From Flavobacteriaceae bacterium UBA4022 (GTDB lineage: Bacteria; Bacteroidota; Bacteroidia; Flavobacteriales; Flavobacteriaceae), in the NCBI GenBank assembly GCA_002384055.1, contig DGAU01000029.1:19642-77809 (forward strand): a stretch of 58,168 nt of DNA. The letters are read 5' to 3'. The notes beneath the pieces are model-generated. The model was not told the origin of the DNA. It was given only the letters and a program-made list of their open reading frames with translations, and did no database searches. Every line of letters starts with the position of its first letter. The first letter of the stretch is position 1. Both the position numbers and the translations under genes were made by a program. Below, piece by piece: positions 52,195 through 58,168 of the stretch.

Positions 52195-52202
52195 CAAAAA
52201 TA
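52195..52202 (-). promoter_or_regulatory. -7 promoter element of glyA
   Basis: The minus strand reads TATTTTTG, an exact TAnnTTTG match, 20 bases before the ATG. A TTG on the same strand at 52225-52227 is 22 bases away, slightly longer than usual. Confidence 0.45.
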
Positions 52203-52234
52203 CTAAAAGCCGCCGCTTACTGCTCAATAAATTA

Positions 52235-52242
52235 TATATTTG
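52235..52242 (+). promoter_or_regulatory. -7 promoter element of the fumarylacetoacetase gene
   Basis: TATATTTG matches TAnnTTTG exactly, 35 bases before the ATG. It is back-to-back with the glyA -7 element, 32 bases apart. Confidence 0.45.
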
Positions 52243-52277
52243 ATTAACATTTTACCAACAATTAAACACCCTATAAT

Positions 52278-53558
52278 ATGCCCCTAAGTGCCAATAATCC
52301 TTCAAAAAGAACCTGGCTAAAGGTCCCTGAAGGCAGTGATTTTCCGATACAAAACATTCCGTTTGGCGTATTTCTGACGCGTGATGACGTGATCACTATT
52401 GGCACACGTATTGGAGATACCGCCATTGACCTAGGCGCCTTACATCAGCTCGGGTATTTTGACGGCATTGATTTGACTGACGATTTATTTTTACAAGACA
52501 GTCTCAATGATTTTATTGCCGACGGCCGCAAAACTTGGCGTTTGGTGCGCAATCGTATTTCAGATATATTTTTGGATAGCAACCCTGCCCTTAGAGATCA
52601 TAGCGACCACAGAAGCACCGTATTGTTTGGCCTAAATGAAATTGAAATGCAGTTACCTGTTGATGTGGGTGACTATACGGACTTTTATGCCAGTAAAGAG
52701 CATGCCACTAACGTGGGGACGCTCTTTCGTGATCCAGAAAATGCACTCTTGCCCAATTGGCTGCATATCCCCATTGGTTATCACGGGCGCAGTTCCAGTA
52801 TCGTGCCCAGCGGCACAGCGATACGCCGGCCACATGGCCAAGTGGCACCAAAAGATGGTAATGGACCTGGTTTTGGACCGACAAAATTGTTGGATTTTGA
52901 ATTAGAAATGGCTTTCATCACCACAGCAGCAAATGATTTGGGCAAACCCATTCCGATAGCTGAAGCAGCAGAATATATTTTTGGTTTGGTATTATTCAAT
53001 GATTGGAGCGCGCGCGACATTCAAGGTTGGGAGTATGTGCCTCTTGGTCCATTTTTGGGCAAAAACTTCGCCTCCACCATTTCACCATGGATCGTTACCC
53101 TCGATGCATTAGAAAGCTTCAAGGTTTCTGGTCCGTCACAAGACCCCAAACCACTGCCTTATCTGCAGCAAGATGGGGCTCAGAATTATGACATTAATTT
53201 ACTGGCAAGCATCCAACCCAAGTCTGGCCCAGAAACGATGGTATGCCACTCAAATTTCAAGTATATGTATTGGTCTATGGCCCAGCAATTGGCCCACCAT
53301 ACGATCAATGGATGCAACATTCGCAGCGGTGATATGATGGGTAGCGGCACAATTTCGGGTCCTACGCCAGAGAGTTATGGCTCGATGTTGGAATTGAGTT
53401 GGAAAGGCCAACGGCCCCTAACCCTCAAGGATGGCTCTACCAGAACATTTATCAACGATGGAGATACCGTGATCATGCGCGGTTATTGTCAAAATGATGA
53501 GGTCCGCATTGGCTTTGGTGATTGCACAGGTGAAGTACTGCCCGCAAGAGCGCTATAG
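52278..53558 (+). CDS. fahA: Fumarylacetoacetase
   Basis: The last enzyme of tyrosine degradation, splitting fumarylacetoacetate into fumarate and acetoacetate. The 426-residue protein has the N-terminal SH3-like domain (about 1-120) and the C-terminal metal-dependent domain with 'DYTDFYASKEHATNVGTLFR', 'LPNWLHIPIGYHGRSSSIV', 'LDFELEMAFI', 'LVLFNDWSARDIQGWEYVPLGPFLGKNF' and 'DMMGSGTISGPTPESYGSMLELSWKG'. The conserved Asp, His and metal ligands are present. It is divergent from glyA. The rest of the pathway (hmgA, hpd) is not in the window. Confidence 0.96.
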   Translation: MPLSANNPSKRTWLKVPEGSDFPIQNIPFGVFLTRDDVITIGTRIGDTAIDLGALHQLGYFDGIDLTDDLFLQDSLNDFIADGRKTWRLVRNRISDIFLDSNPALRDHSDHRSTVLFGLNEIEMQLPVDVGDYTDFYASKEHATNVGTLFRDPENALLPNWLHIPIGYHGRSSSIVPSGTAIRRPHGQVAPKDGNGPGFGPTKLLDFELEMAFITTAANDLGKPIPIAEAAEYIFGLVLFNDWSARDIQGWEYVPLGPFLGKNFASTISPWIVTLDALESFKVSGPSQDPKPLPYLQQDGAQNYDINLLASIQPKSGPETMVCHSNFKYMYWSMAQQLAHHTINGCNIRSGDMMGSGTISGPTPESYGSMLELSWKGQRPLTLKDGSTRTFINDGDTVIMRGYCQNDEVRIGFGDCTGEVLPARAL

Positions 53559-53569
53559 GTTATTGAGCG

Positions 53570-53974
53570 CTATGCGCTTAACACGTCCCTTATTTGATCG
53601 GCATTGATACTTTGATGTGACCCAGCCCAAATGACTTTCTCATTGCGAAGAATGATCAGTTGTGGGCTTTCGTGTCTTACGGATAATATTTGGGCAACAT
53701 GATCAGATACGCCCCGGAAAGCAAACAGGTCTATAAAAAACCATGTCCCCAGAGCGGTAAGCCGATGGGCATTAGCCTCAAGGTCGCGCAAAACCATTTT
53801 GCTGATGATGCAACGCGTCGAATGTTTAAAGAGCAAAACAACAGACTCATCTGAGGCGCTTAAGGCCTGTGTTACCTCCAACTCAGAACGCAGCGTTTGC
53901 CAAGACAGACCGTCAGATAATTTCTTGGAGTCCTCCTGTGGCGCATTGTTTCTGCTAAAATTGAATAGTTTCAT
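53570..53974 (-). CDS. ytxJ: YtxJ-type bacillithiol-system redox-active protein
   Basis: A 134-residue monothiol protein with a thioredoxin-like fold. The YtxJ signature is 'LLFKHSTRCIISKMVLRDLE', with the single active Cys55 in a T-R-C-x-x-S pattern, followed by 'WFFIDLFAFRGVSDHVAQILSVRHESPQLIILRNEKVIW', the usual 'V-R-H-E-S-P-Q' block. It likely handles bacillithiol mixed disulfides, which suggests this organism makes bacillithiol. It converges on fahA with 11 bases between stops. A TATTTTTG element lies 18 bases upstream of its start. Confidence 0.88.
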   Translation of the reverse strand: MKLFNFSRNNAPQEDSKKLSDGLSWQTLRSELEVTQALSASDESVVLLFKHSTRCIISKMVLRDLEANAHRLTALGTWFFIDLFAFRGVSDHVAQILSVRHESPQLIILRNEKVIWAGSHQSINADQIRDVLSA

Positions 53975-53992
53975 TGATTTTTATTAGAGCGA

Positions 53993-54000
53993 CAAAAATA
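53993..54000 (-). promoter_or_regulatory. -7 promoter element of ytxJ
   Basis: The minus strand reads TATTTTTG (exact TAnnTTTG), 18 bases before the ATG at 53974. It lies in the 72-base gap shared with the divergent corA gene; no TTG partner is clear. Confidence 0.45.
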
Positions 54001-54046
54001 CACATAAACCACAATGTAAAAGCGGTTAATCCTTATATTTACGTTT

Positions 54047-55126
54047 ATGAAGCGCCATAGAGACTCCAGACCCAATCGGCAGCATGCCTTAGGTAAATCA
54101 CCTGGGTCAACCCACTATATTGGTTTAAAATCCCAAGGTAAGTTTAGTGGTAACTTTCATCAATACGCTAAGGACAAATACCGTTCGGGTAATTTTCAAG
54201 AATTAAATGAGATTGAGAAATTGCCTTTGGACGCATCTGATCAATTTTGGATTGATTTTCGAGGAATCCAATGGTTAGATAACCTTGATGTCCTCACCCA
54301 AAAGTTTGGGCTACATCCCTTGATCATTGAAGACATTCTCAATACGGATCACCGGGTCAAAATCGACATGACCGACCATTATGTTTTTGTGATTTTAAAA
54401 ATGCTCTTTATAAATCCCAAGACCAATGCCATCATTACCGAGCCTTATGCCCTTTATATAGACCGCAATTATTTATTGAGTTTTCACGAGACCAATCAAG
54501 AAGAATTTTTAGAATTAGTCAGAAGATTGGAATTGCCAGAAAGTCGTTTGCGTCAAAGTGGCTTGGATTACTTAGTCATTAGAATCATCGACACTATTGT
54601 CGATCAATACTATGTGGTGTTGGATCACATTATCCAACAGATTGAGTCATTAGAGGACCTTCTTTTTCAAAATATTGATTCCGAAAGCATCCCAGAGCAG
54701 ATTCAACATCTCAAACGCGATATTTTATACCTCAGGCGGCATATTGCGCCCTTACGCGACATTATCGCCAAATTAGAAAAGCCCGAAATCTCCTTCGTTA
54801 GCGACCAGGCCAAACCTTATTATAAAGATGTTTATGACCACGTGGTCCAAATCAATGAAAGTATTGAGATCTATCGTGAGATGATCTGGGGACTCATGGA
54901 TCTGCATATGACTGGCGTGAGTCATAAAATGAACAACATCATGAAGGTGCTAACGATCATCTCCACGATTTTCATCCCACTAACATTTATCGTCGGGATC
55001 TACGGCATGAATTTTAAGTACATCCCTGAATTGTCCTTTAAAAATGGGTACTATGGTGTTCTTGTGGTCATGGGATTATTGGTCATGGGTATGGTCCTTT
55101 ACTTTAAGAAAAAGAAGTGGCTTTAA
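54047..55126 (+). CDS. corA: CorA-family magnesium/cobalt transporter
   Basis: A 359-residue pentameric channel subunit. A large N-terminal cytoplasmic domain (about 1-290) with a long 'willow' helix precedes two C-terminal spans; the selectivity motif GMN is in 'TFIVGIYGMNFKYIPEL' between them. 'HPLIIEDILNTDHRVKIDMTDHYVFVILKM' is the typical CorA beginning. The basic C-terminal end (FKKKKWL) is also usual. The gene is alone; the 182 bases that follow contain no gene or terminator that I can recognise. Confidence 0.96.
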   Translation: MKRHRDSRPNRQHALGKSPGSTHYIGLKSQGKFSGNFHQYAKDKYRSGNFQELNEIEKLPLDASDQFWIDFRGIQWLDNLDVLTQKFGLHPLIIEDILNTDHRVKIDMTDHYVFVILKMLFINPKTNAIITEPYALYIDRNYLLSFHETNQEEFLELVRRLELPESRLRQSGLDYLVIRIIDTIVDQYYVVLDHIIQQIESLEDLLFQNIDSESIPEQIQHLKRDILYLRRHIAPLRDIIAKLEKPEISFVSDQAKPYYKDVYDHVVQINESIEIYREMIWGLMDLHMTGVSHKMNNIMKVLTIISTIFIPLTFIVGIYGMNFKYIPELSFKNGYYGVLVVMGLLVMGMVLYFKKKKWL

Positions 55127-55308
55127 TCCGCACTATCAGGAGATCCAAGCTTGTCTTGGCTCACCAGATGAGCACCCGCCATATGGCGCACCAATATCCA
55201 AGAGCCGCATACAACAACAACTGATGATTCAATAAATAAAAAGCTTCATGTCGTCAGGTCTTTTTTACATCCTTTTATATCGTTACTTTTATCAAAAAGA
55301 AACCAAAA

Positions 55309-55797
55309 ATGGCAAATGAAAAAATTTTAGAAAGCCAATCACTTGTGCGCTTTCAGGATTGTGACCCCTTTAACCATCTCAATAACGCGGCTTATTTAAA
55401 TTACCTGGTCAATGCCCGCGAAGACCAGTTAATAGAGGCCTACGGCATCAATATTTATGATACAGCACAACTTGGGGGTAAAAGCTGGGTGGTCTCCAGT
55501 AATCAGATTGCTTATCTACGTCCGGCTTGGCTTATGGAGTCTTTGGTGATGCAATCGCAGCTGCTGCGCTACGACAGCACCGAAACCTTGGTTGAATTGC
55601 GCATGTATAATAAGGATAAGACCCAATTAAAAGCACTGATGTGGAGTACTTACGTCCATGTCGCTCTCAGCACACAAAAACGTGCAAGCCATAGTGAGGT
55701 CCTAATGGATCTATTTTCGTCCGTTTTGGCTCCAGTAGAAGAATCTCATTTTGAAGCGCGCGCTGCAGCGTTCAAGGTCAGTAAAAAGAACTCATGA
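55309..55797 (+). CDS. Acyl-CoA thioesterase, hotdog fold (4HBT family)
   Basis: A 162-residue single hotdog domain. The family motif is 'VRFQDCDPFNHLNNAAYLNYLVNAREDQL', with the catalytic Asp of 'QDCDPFNHLNN' in the 4-hydroxybenzoyl-CoA thioesterase position, followed by 'WVVSSNQIAYLRPAWLMESLVM'. It hydrolyses acyl-CoA or acyl-ACP esters; the chain preference cannot be read. Its stop overlaps the next gene by 4 bases (ATGA), so the two are coupled. Confidence 0.88.
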   Translation: MANEKILESQSLVRFQDCDPFNHLNNAAYLNYLVNAREDQLIEAYGINIYDTAQLGGKSWVVSSNQIAYLRPAWLMESLVMQSQLLRYDSTETLVELRMYNKDKTQLKALMWSTYVHVALSTQKRASHSEVLMDLFSSVLAPVEESHFEARAAAFKVSKKNS

Positions 55798-56369
55798 AAG
55801 CATCAAAAAAATCCATATCCATCGCTTTACTGAGCGCAGTAATCCTCATCCTCATGGCTGGGTTTTTGATAGAAAAAAACGATCAATCAGATGCCCATCA
55901 GGCGTTAAACCCGGGGCAAAAGACGATTTATTATGGGATACGACACGCCGAAAAAGACCGCACCGATCCCGGCCAGTCGGACCCAGAGCTCACGGCCATT
56001 GGATTACAACGGGCGCGCTATTGGGCTACCTACTTCGACAGCATTCCGTTAACGGGGATTTACAGTACCGCCTATAAACGCACACTGCAGACTATATTGC
56101 CGACGGCGGCAACTCAAGAATTAAACCCAAAAATATATACACCAAGTAATTTAATCACAGAGGATTTCTTGTCGCAAACCAAAGGCGGTGTCTGGCTGAT
56201 CAGTGGGCACAGCAACACCATTCCAAATACCATCAATGCCCTCATGAAACACGATTCGCTTACGGATATTCCGGATCATGAAAATAGCCGACTTTATCGG
56301 GTGGTCTTGAGCAACCAGAAAATCTCTTTGGATATCATCACCCTACCCCTATCTCAAAAAATAGAGTGA
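55794..56369 (+). CDS. Histidine phosphatase superfamily protein, membrane-anchored
   Basis: A 191-residue protein with an N-terminal membrane anchor or uncleaved signal (about 7-28, 'SISIALLSAVILILMAGFLI'). The RHx catalytic motif is 'YYGIRHAEKDRTDPGQSDPELTAIGLQRARYW', and the second His is in 'VWLISGHSNTIPNTI'; the 'YSTAYKRTLQTILPTA' block carries the conserved Arg. The catalytic face would be in the periplasm. The substrate is unknown. It overlaps the thioesterase stop by 4 bases. Confidence 0.85.
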   Translation: MKASKKSISIALLSAVILILMAGFLIEKNDQSDAHQALNPGQKTIYYGIRHAEKDRTDPGQSDPELTAIGLQRARYWATYFDSIPLTGIYSTAYKRTLQTILPTAATQELNPKIYTPSNLITEDFLSQTKGGVWLISGHSNTIPNTINALMKHDSLTDIPDHENSRLYRVVLSNQKISLDIITLPLSQKIE

Positions 56370-56518
56370 CCCTACCCAGCCATGAGCGGCAGAAGAGGAC
56401 AATTTAATCCTCCGAGCTTACCCTCTAATTATTGATCGGGAGACCCCTCCAACAAAGTGCTTGGTAAATGCACCATTGATAATCGGTTATCGCGTCAGTA
56501 TCTTAAATAGAATCTTCT

Positions 56519-56526
56519 TACTTTTG
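56519..56526 (+). promoter_or_regulatory. -7 promoter element of smpB, close to the start codon
   Basis: TACTTTTG matches TAnnTTTG exactly. It ends only 5 bases before the ATG at 56532, so transcription should begin at or near the start codon, giving a leaderless or near-leaderless mRNA if this box is used. Confidence 0.4.
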
Positions 56527-56531
56527 TCCCC

Positions 56532-56999
56532 ATGGGACTGGCCAAAAACATAACGATCAAAAACCGTAAAGCGCGCTTTAATTACGAAGTGTTGGATCGC
56601 TATACGGCCGGTATTGTCTTACGCGGAACAGAGATCAAGTCCTTGCGTGAAGGCCAAGCATCGATTGCCGAAGGCTTTTGTGAGTTTACCCGCGGGGAAC
56701 TTTTCGTGATCAACATGACTATTCAAGAATATTCGCACGCGACCCATTTTAATCACCAGCCCAAAAGCGCACGAAAGCTCTTGCTGAAATCTCGAGAACT
56801 CAAGAAACTCGAAAAAGAAGTTAAGAATACTGGACTGACCATCATTCCTATGCTCCTCTTTGTTAATGACCGGGGTTATGCAAAATTGGAAATCGGGTTG
56901 TGCCGCGGAAAAAAGAACTACGATAAGCGCGAAACAATGAAAGATCGTGACACCAAACGTGATTTGAGTCGGGTTAAAAAATCGTTTGCCGACAAATAA
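56532..56999 (+). CDS. smpB: SsrA-binding protein SmpB
   Basis: A 155-residue trans-translation factor that binds tmRNA and the stalled ribosome. It has 'KNRKARFNYEVLDRYTAGIVLRGTEIKSLREGQASIAEGFCEF' and 'LKSRELKKLEKEVKNTGLTIIPMLLFVNDRGYAKLEIGLCRGKKNYDKRETMKDRDTKRDLSR', with the typical basic C-terminal tail that inserts into the mRNA channel. Full length. It has its own upstream -7 element and no operon partner. tmRNA is not seen in the window. Confidence 0.96.
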   Translation: MGLAKNITIKNRKARFNYEVLDRYTAGIVLRGTEIKSLREGQASIAEGFCEFTRGELFVINMTIQEYSHATHFNHQPKSARKLLLKSRELKKLEKEVKNTGLTIIPMLLFVNDRGYAKLEIGLCRGKKNYDKRETMKDRDTKRDLSRVKKSFADK

Positions 57000-57166
57000 T
57001 TCCTATTGCAGAACGGATCTGGTTTCTTACCTTTAAGATATAAAAGTGCAAGCATCTGTAGAGAGCGAATCTATGGCGGTCTCATGACTTAGGCTTGATT
57101 CATCATTTATTCTAGATTTAGCAGGAAACAATATTTAATTTAATTATTTAGCGCAAAAGTCATCTT

Positions 57167-58162
57167 ATGAAACATCTTTTTATGTTTTTGTTGGTCAGTA
57201 TTTTATGGACCACAAGCCATCAGGCACAAGACACGTTTTCCATCATAGCCCTAGATCCCGCAACTGGCGAAATTGGCTCAGCAGGGGCTTCTTGCATCAA
57301 TGTTGTCAATGCCAATTGGGACACTTGGATTACCGATATCATACCTGGTCGCGGCGGGGTCAATTCTCAAGCTTATGTCTGCATCCCAAACGTCAATTTG
57401 GCAGGGGCGATGGATCGTATGGCCGAAAATTATAGTCCGCAAGAAATCATCGATTGGCTTTTGCTCAATGACGCTTGTGGCTCTCAAAACTTTAATCCCG
57501 ACTATCGCCAATATGGCATTGTTGATTTTGATGCATTAGGCGGAACGCGTTCCGCTGGGTTTACGGGAACACTCACAGACGATTATAAAGAAGACCGACA
57601 AGGTGCGACCTACAGCATTCAAGGAAATATTTTGTTGAATGTCAGTGTCATTGATCAAATGGAAGAAAACTTCAATAACACCACGGGGTCTTTAGCCGAT
57701 CGCCTCATGGCTGCCTTGCAAGGCGCTAATTTCCCTGGAGCAGACAGTCGTTGTTTGGCCAGCGGTACGTCTTCCAGAGCCGCGTATATAGTGGTTTATG
57801 GCCCAGACAATCTACCTGGAGAACCCGATATACGTTTGGTGGTTCCTGCACAGACTTCTGGTGTCGAACCTATTGATCTTCTGCAAGACCTTTATGATAA
57901 TTTGGTGCTCGACAATGGCGCCTTTGATGCCACGACAAATATCGCGTTATCACCGAATCCGACAAGCGCTGTGATTCATCTCGATATTCCGGCAGCATTA
58001 GTGGTTCAGAGCATAGAGATATTTGATACACAAGGCAAGCAAGTTATGGTTCAGTATGATAATTTTCAGGTCATCAATACGCAAGAATTGGCCACAGGGC
58101 TTTATCTGACCAAAATCTACACAAGCAAAGGCGTACGCTATTTGAAGTTTATCAAAAAATGA
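57167..58162 (+). CDS. Secreted DUF1028-family protein with a T9SS C-terminal sorting domain
   Basis: A 331-residue protein with a signal peptide (MKHLFMFLLVSILWTTSHQAQ). Residues about 22-250 match DUF1028, an Ntn-hydrolase-like fold: 'DTFSIIALDPATGEIGSAGASCI', 'RGGVNSQAYVCIPNVNLAGAMDRM', 'YRQYGIVDFD', 'YSIQGNILLNVSVIDQMEENF', and 'RCLASGTSSRAAYIVVYGPDN'. Residues about 258-331 are a Por-type C-terminal tail ('LSPNPTSAVIHLDIPAALVVQSIEIFDTQGK' ... 'LATGLYLTKIYTSKGVRYLKFIKK'), so it is exported through the type IX system to the surface. The enzymatic activity of DUF1028 is not established. The stop is 6 bases before the window end. Confidence 0.9.
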   Translation: MKHLFMFLLVSILWTTSHQAQDTFSIIALDPATGEIGSAGASCINVVNANWDTWITDIIPGRGGVNSQAYVCIPNVNLAGAMDRMAENYSPQEIIDWLLLNDACGSQNFNPDYRQYGIVDFDALGGTRSAGFTGTLTDDYKEDRQGATYSIQGNILLNVSVIDQMEENFNNTTGSLADRLMAALQGANFPGADSRCLASGTSSRAAYIVVYGPDNLPGEPDIRLVVPAQTSGVEPIDLLQDLYDNLVLDNGAFDATTNIALSPNPTSAVIHLDIPAALVVQSIEIFDTQGKQVMVQYDNFQVINTQELATGLYLTKIYTSKGVRYLKFIKK

Positions 58163-58168
58163 TGGAAG

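Noticed and set aside
55127..55308. 182-base gap after corA examined for RNA genes
   Set aside because: No tRNA fold, promoter box or terminator hairpin could be supported.
56370..56531. Short stem GAGGA...TCCTC downstream of the histidine phosphatase
   Set aside because: The stem is only 5 bp and has no poly-U tail, so it is not a supportable terminator.
57000..57166. 167-base gap after smpB examined for tmRNA
   Set aside because: No tRNA-like ends or peptide tag could be found, although smpB is adjacent.
1..58168. CRISPR arrays, insertion sequences, prophage or toxin-antitoxin modules
   Set aside because: No repeat arrays, transposase or phage genes are present. The genes are recognisable chromosomal functions in close packing.

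Overview
This window is a stretch of ordinary chromosome from a member of the Bacteroidota, most likely a marine or aquatic flavobacterium (Flavobacteriaceae-like). The evidence is: many lipoprotein signal peptides; a type IX secretion (T9SS) C-terminal tail on the last protein; a bacillithiol-linked YtxJ homologue; a RibBA whose GTP cyclohydrolase half is degenerate; a flavobacterial small SRP RNA; and repeated TAnnTTTG (-7) promoter elements, which are the Bacteroidota housekeeping signature. I see no insertion sequence, prophage, CRISPR array, plasmid origin, rRNA or tRNA. No intergenic stretch exceeds about 185 bases.

Layout. 1-485: 5' part of a YifB/ComM-type ATPase (minus). 624-5056: glycolytic operon pfkA - gap - BadF-type sugar kinase - pgi (minus), ending in a strong hairpin terminator. 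5210-9836: maltose-use cassette of beta-phosphoglucomutase, GH65 maltose phosphorylase and an alpha-amylase lipoprotein (minus), read behind lpdA, pabB, tilS and dsbD (9846-16020). 16117-17935: Lrp-type regulator divergent from a methionine gamma-lyase-like enzyme. 17941-18894: secreted VGIGT-type protein. 19042-27217: plus-strand run of nhaC, tpx, dgkA, ftsK, lolA, lptF/G-like permease and ribBA. 27207-29515: DegT aminotransferase divergent from a GT2 glycosyltransferase. 29598-34113: OmpA lipoprotein, then (minus) uvrD - K+ channel - tsaC/ywlC. 34257-38166: M20 peptidase, small membrane protein, M1 aminopeptidase. 38261-44822: recG, pheT, DUF2007-like protein, ABC-F ATPase. 44964-50810: degenerate TlpA-like lipoprotein, transaldolase, SDR, SRP RNA, glutamine cyclotransferase, beta-helix lipoprotein. 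50894-58162: glyA, fumarylacetoacetase, ytxJ, corA, thioesterase, histidine phosphatase, smpB, and a DUF1028-T9SS protein.

How the genes work together. The most coherent system is 624-9836. Maltose phosphorylase splits maltose with phosphate into glucose and beta-glucose-1-phosphate; beta-PGM converts the latter to glucose-6-phosphate; the BadF-family kinase is the obvious candidate to phosphorylate the free glucose; pgi, pfkA and gap carry the products into lower glycolysis. A 20-bp near-perfect palindrome with a central CG sits between the two clusters just upstream of pfkA and looks like a LacI-type operator. The usual partners (LacI regulator, maltose transporter, SusCD) are not here. Other regulatory architecture worth a look: four phased TTAGT/ACTAA half-sites between the Lrp gene and methionine gamma-lyase, and a 10-bp dyad whose right arm covers the start codon of the M20 peptidase.

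I found no convincing wholly new biological system. Most genes are recognisable core functions, and the novelty candidates are regulatory elements and degenerate domains.
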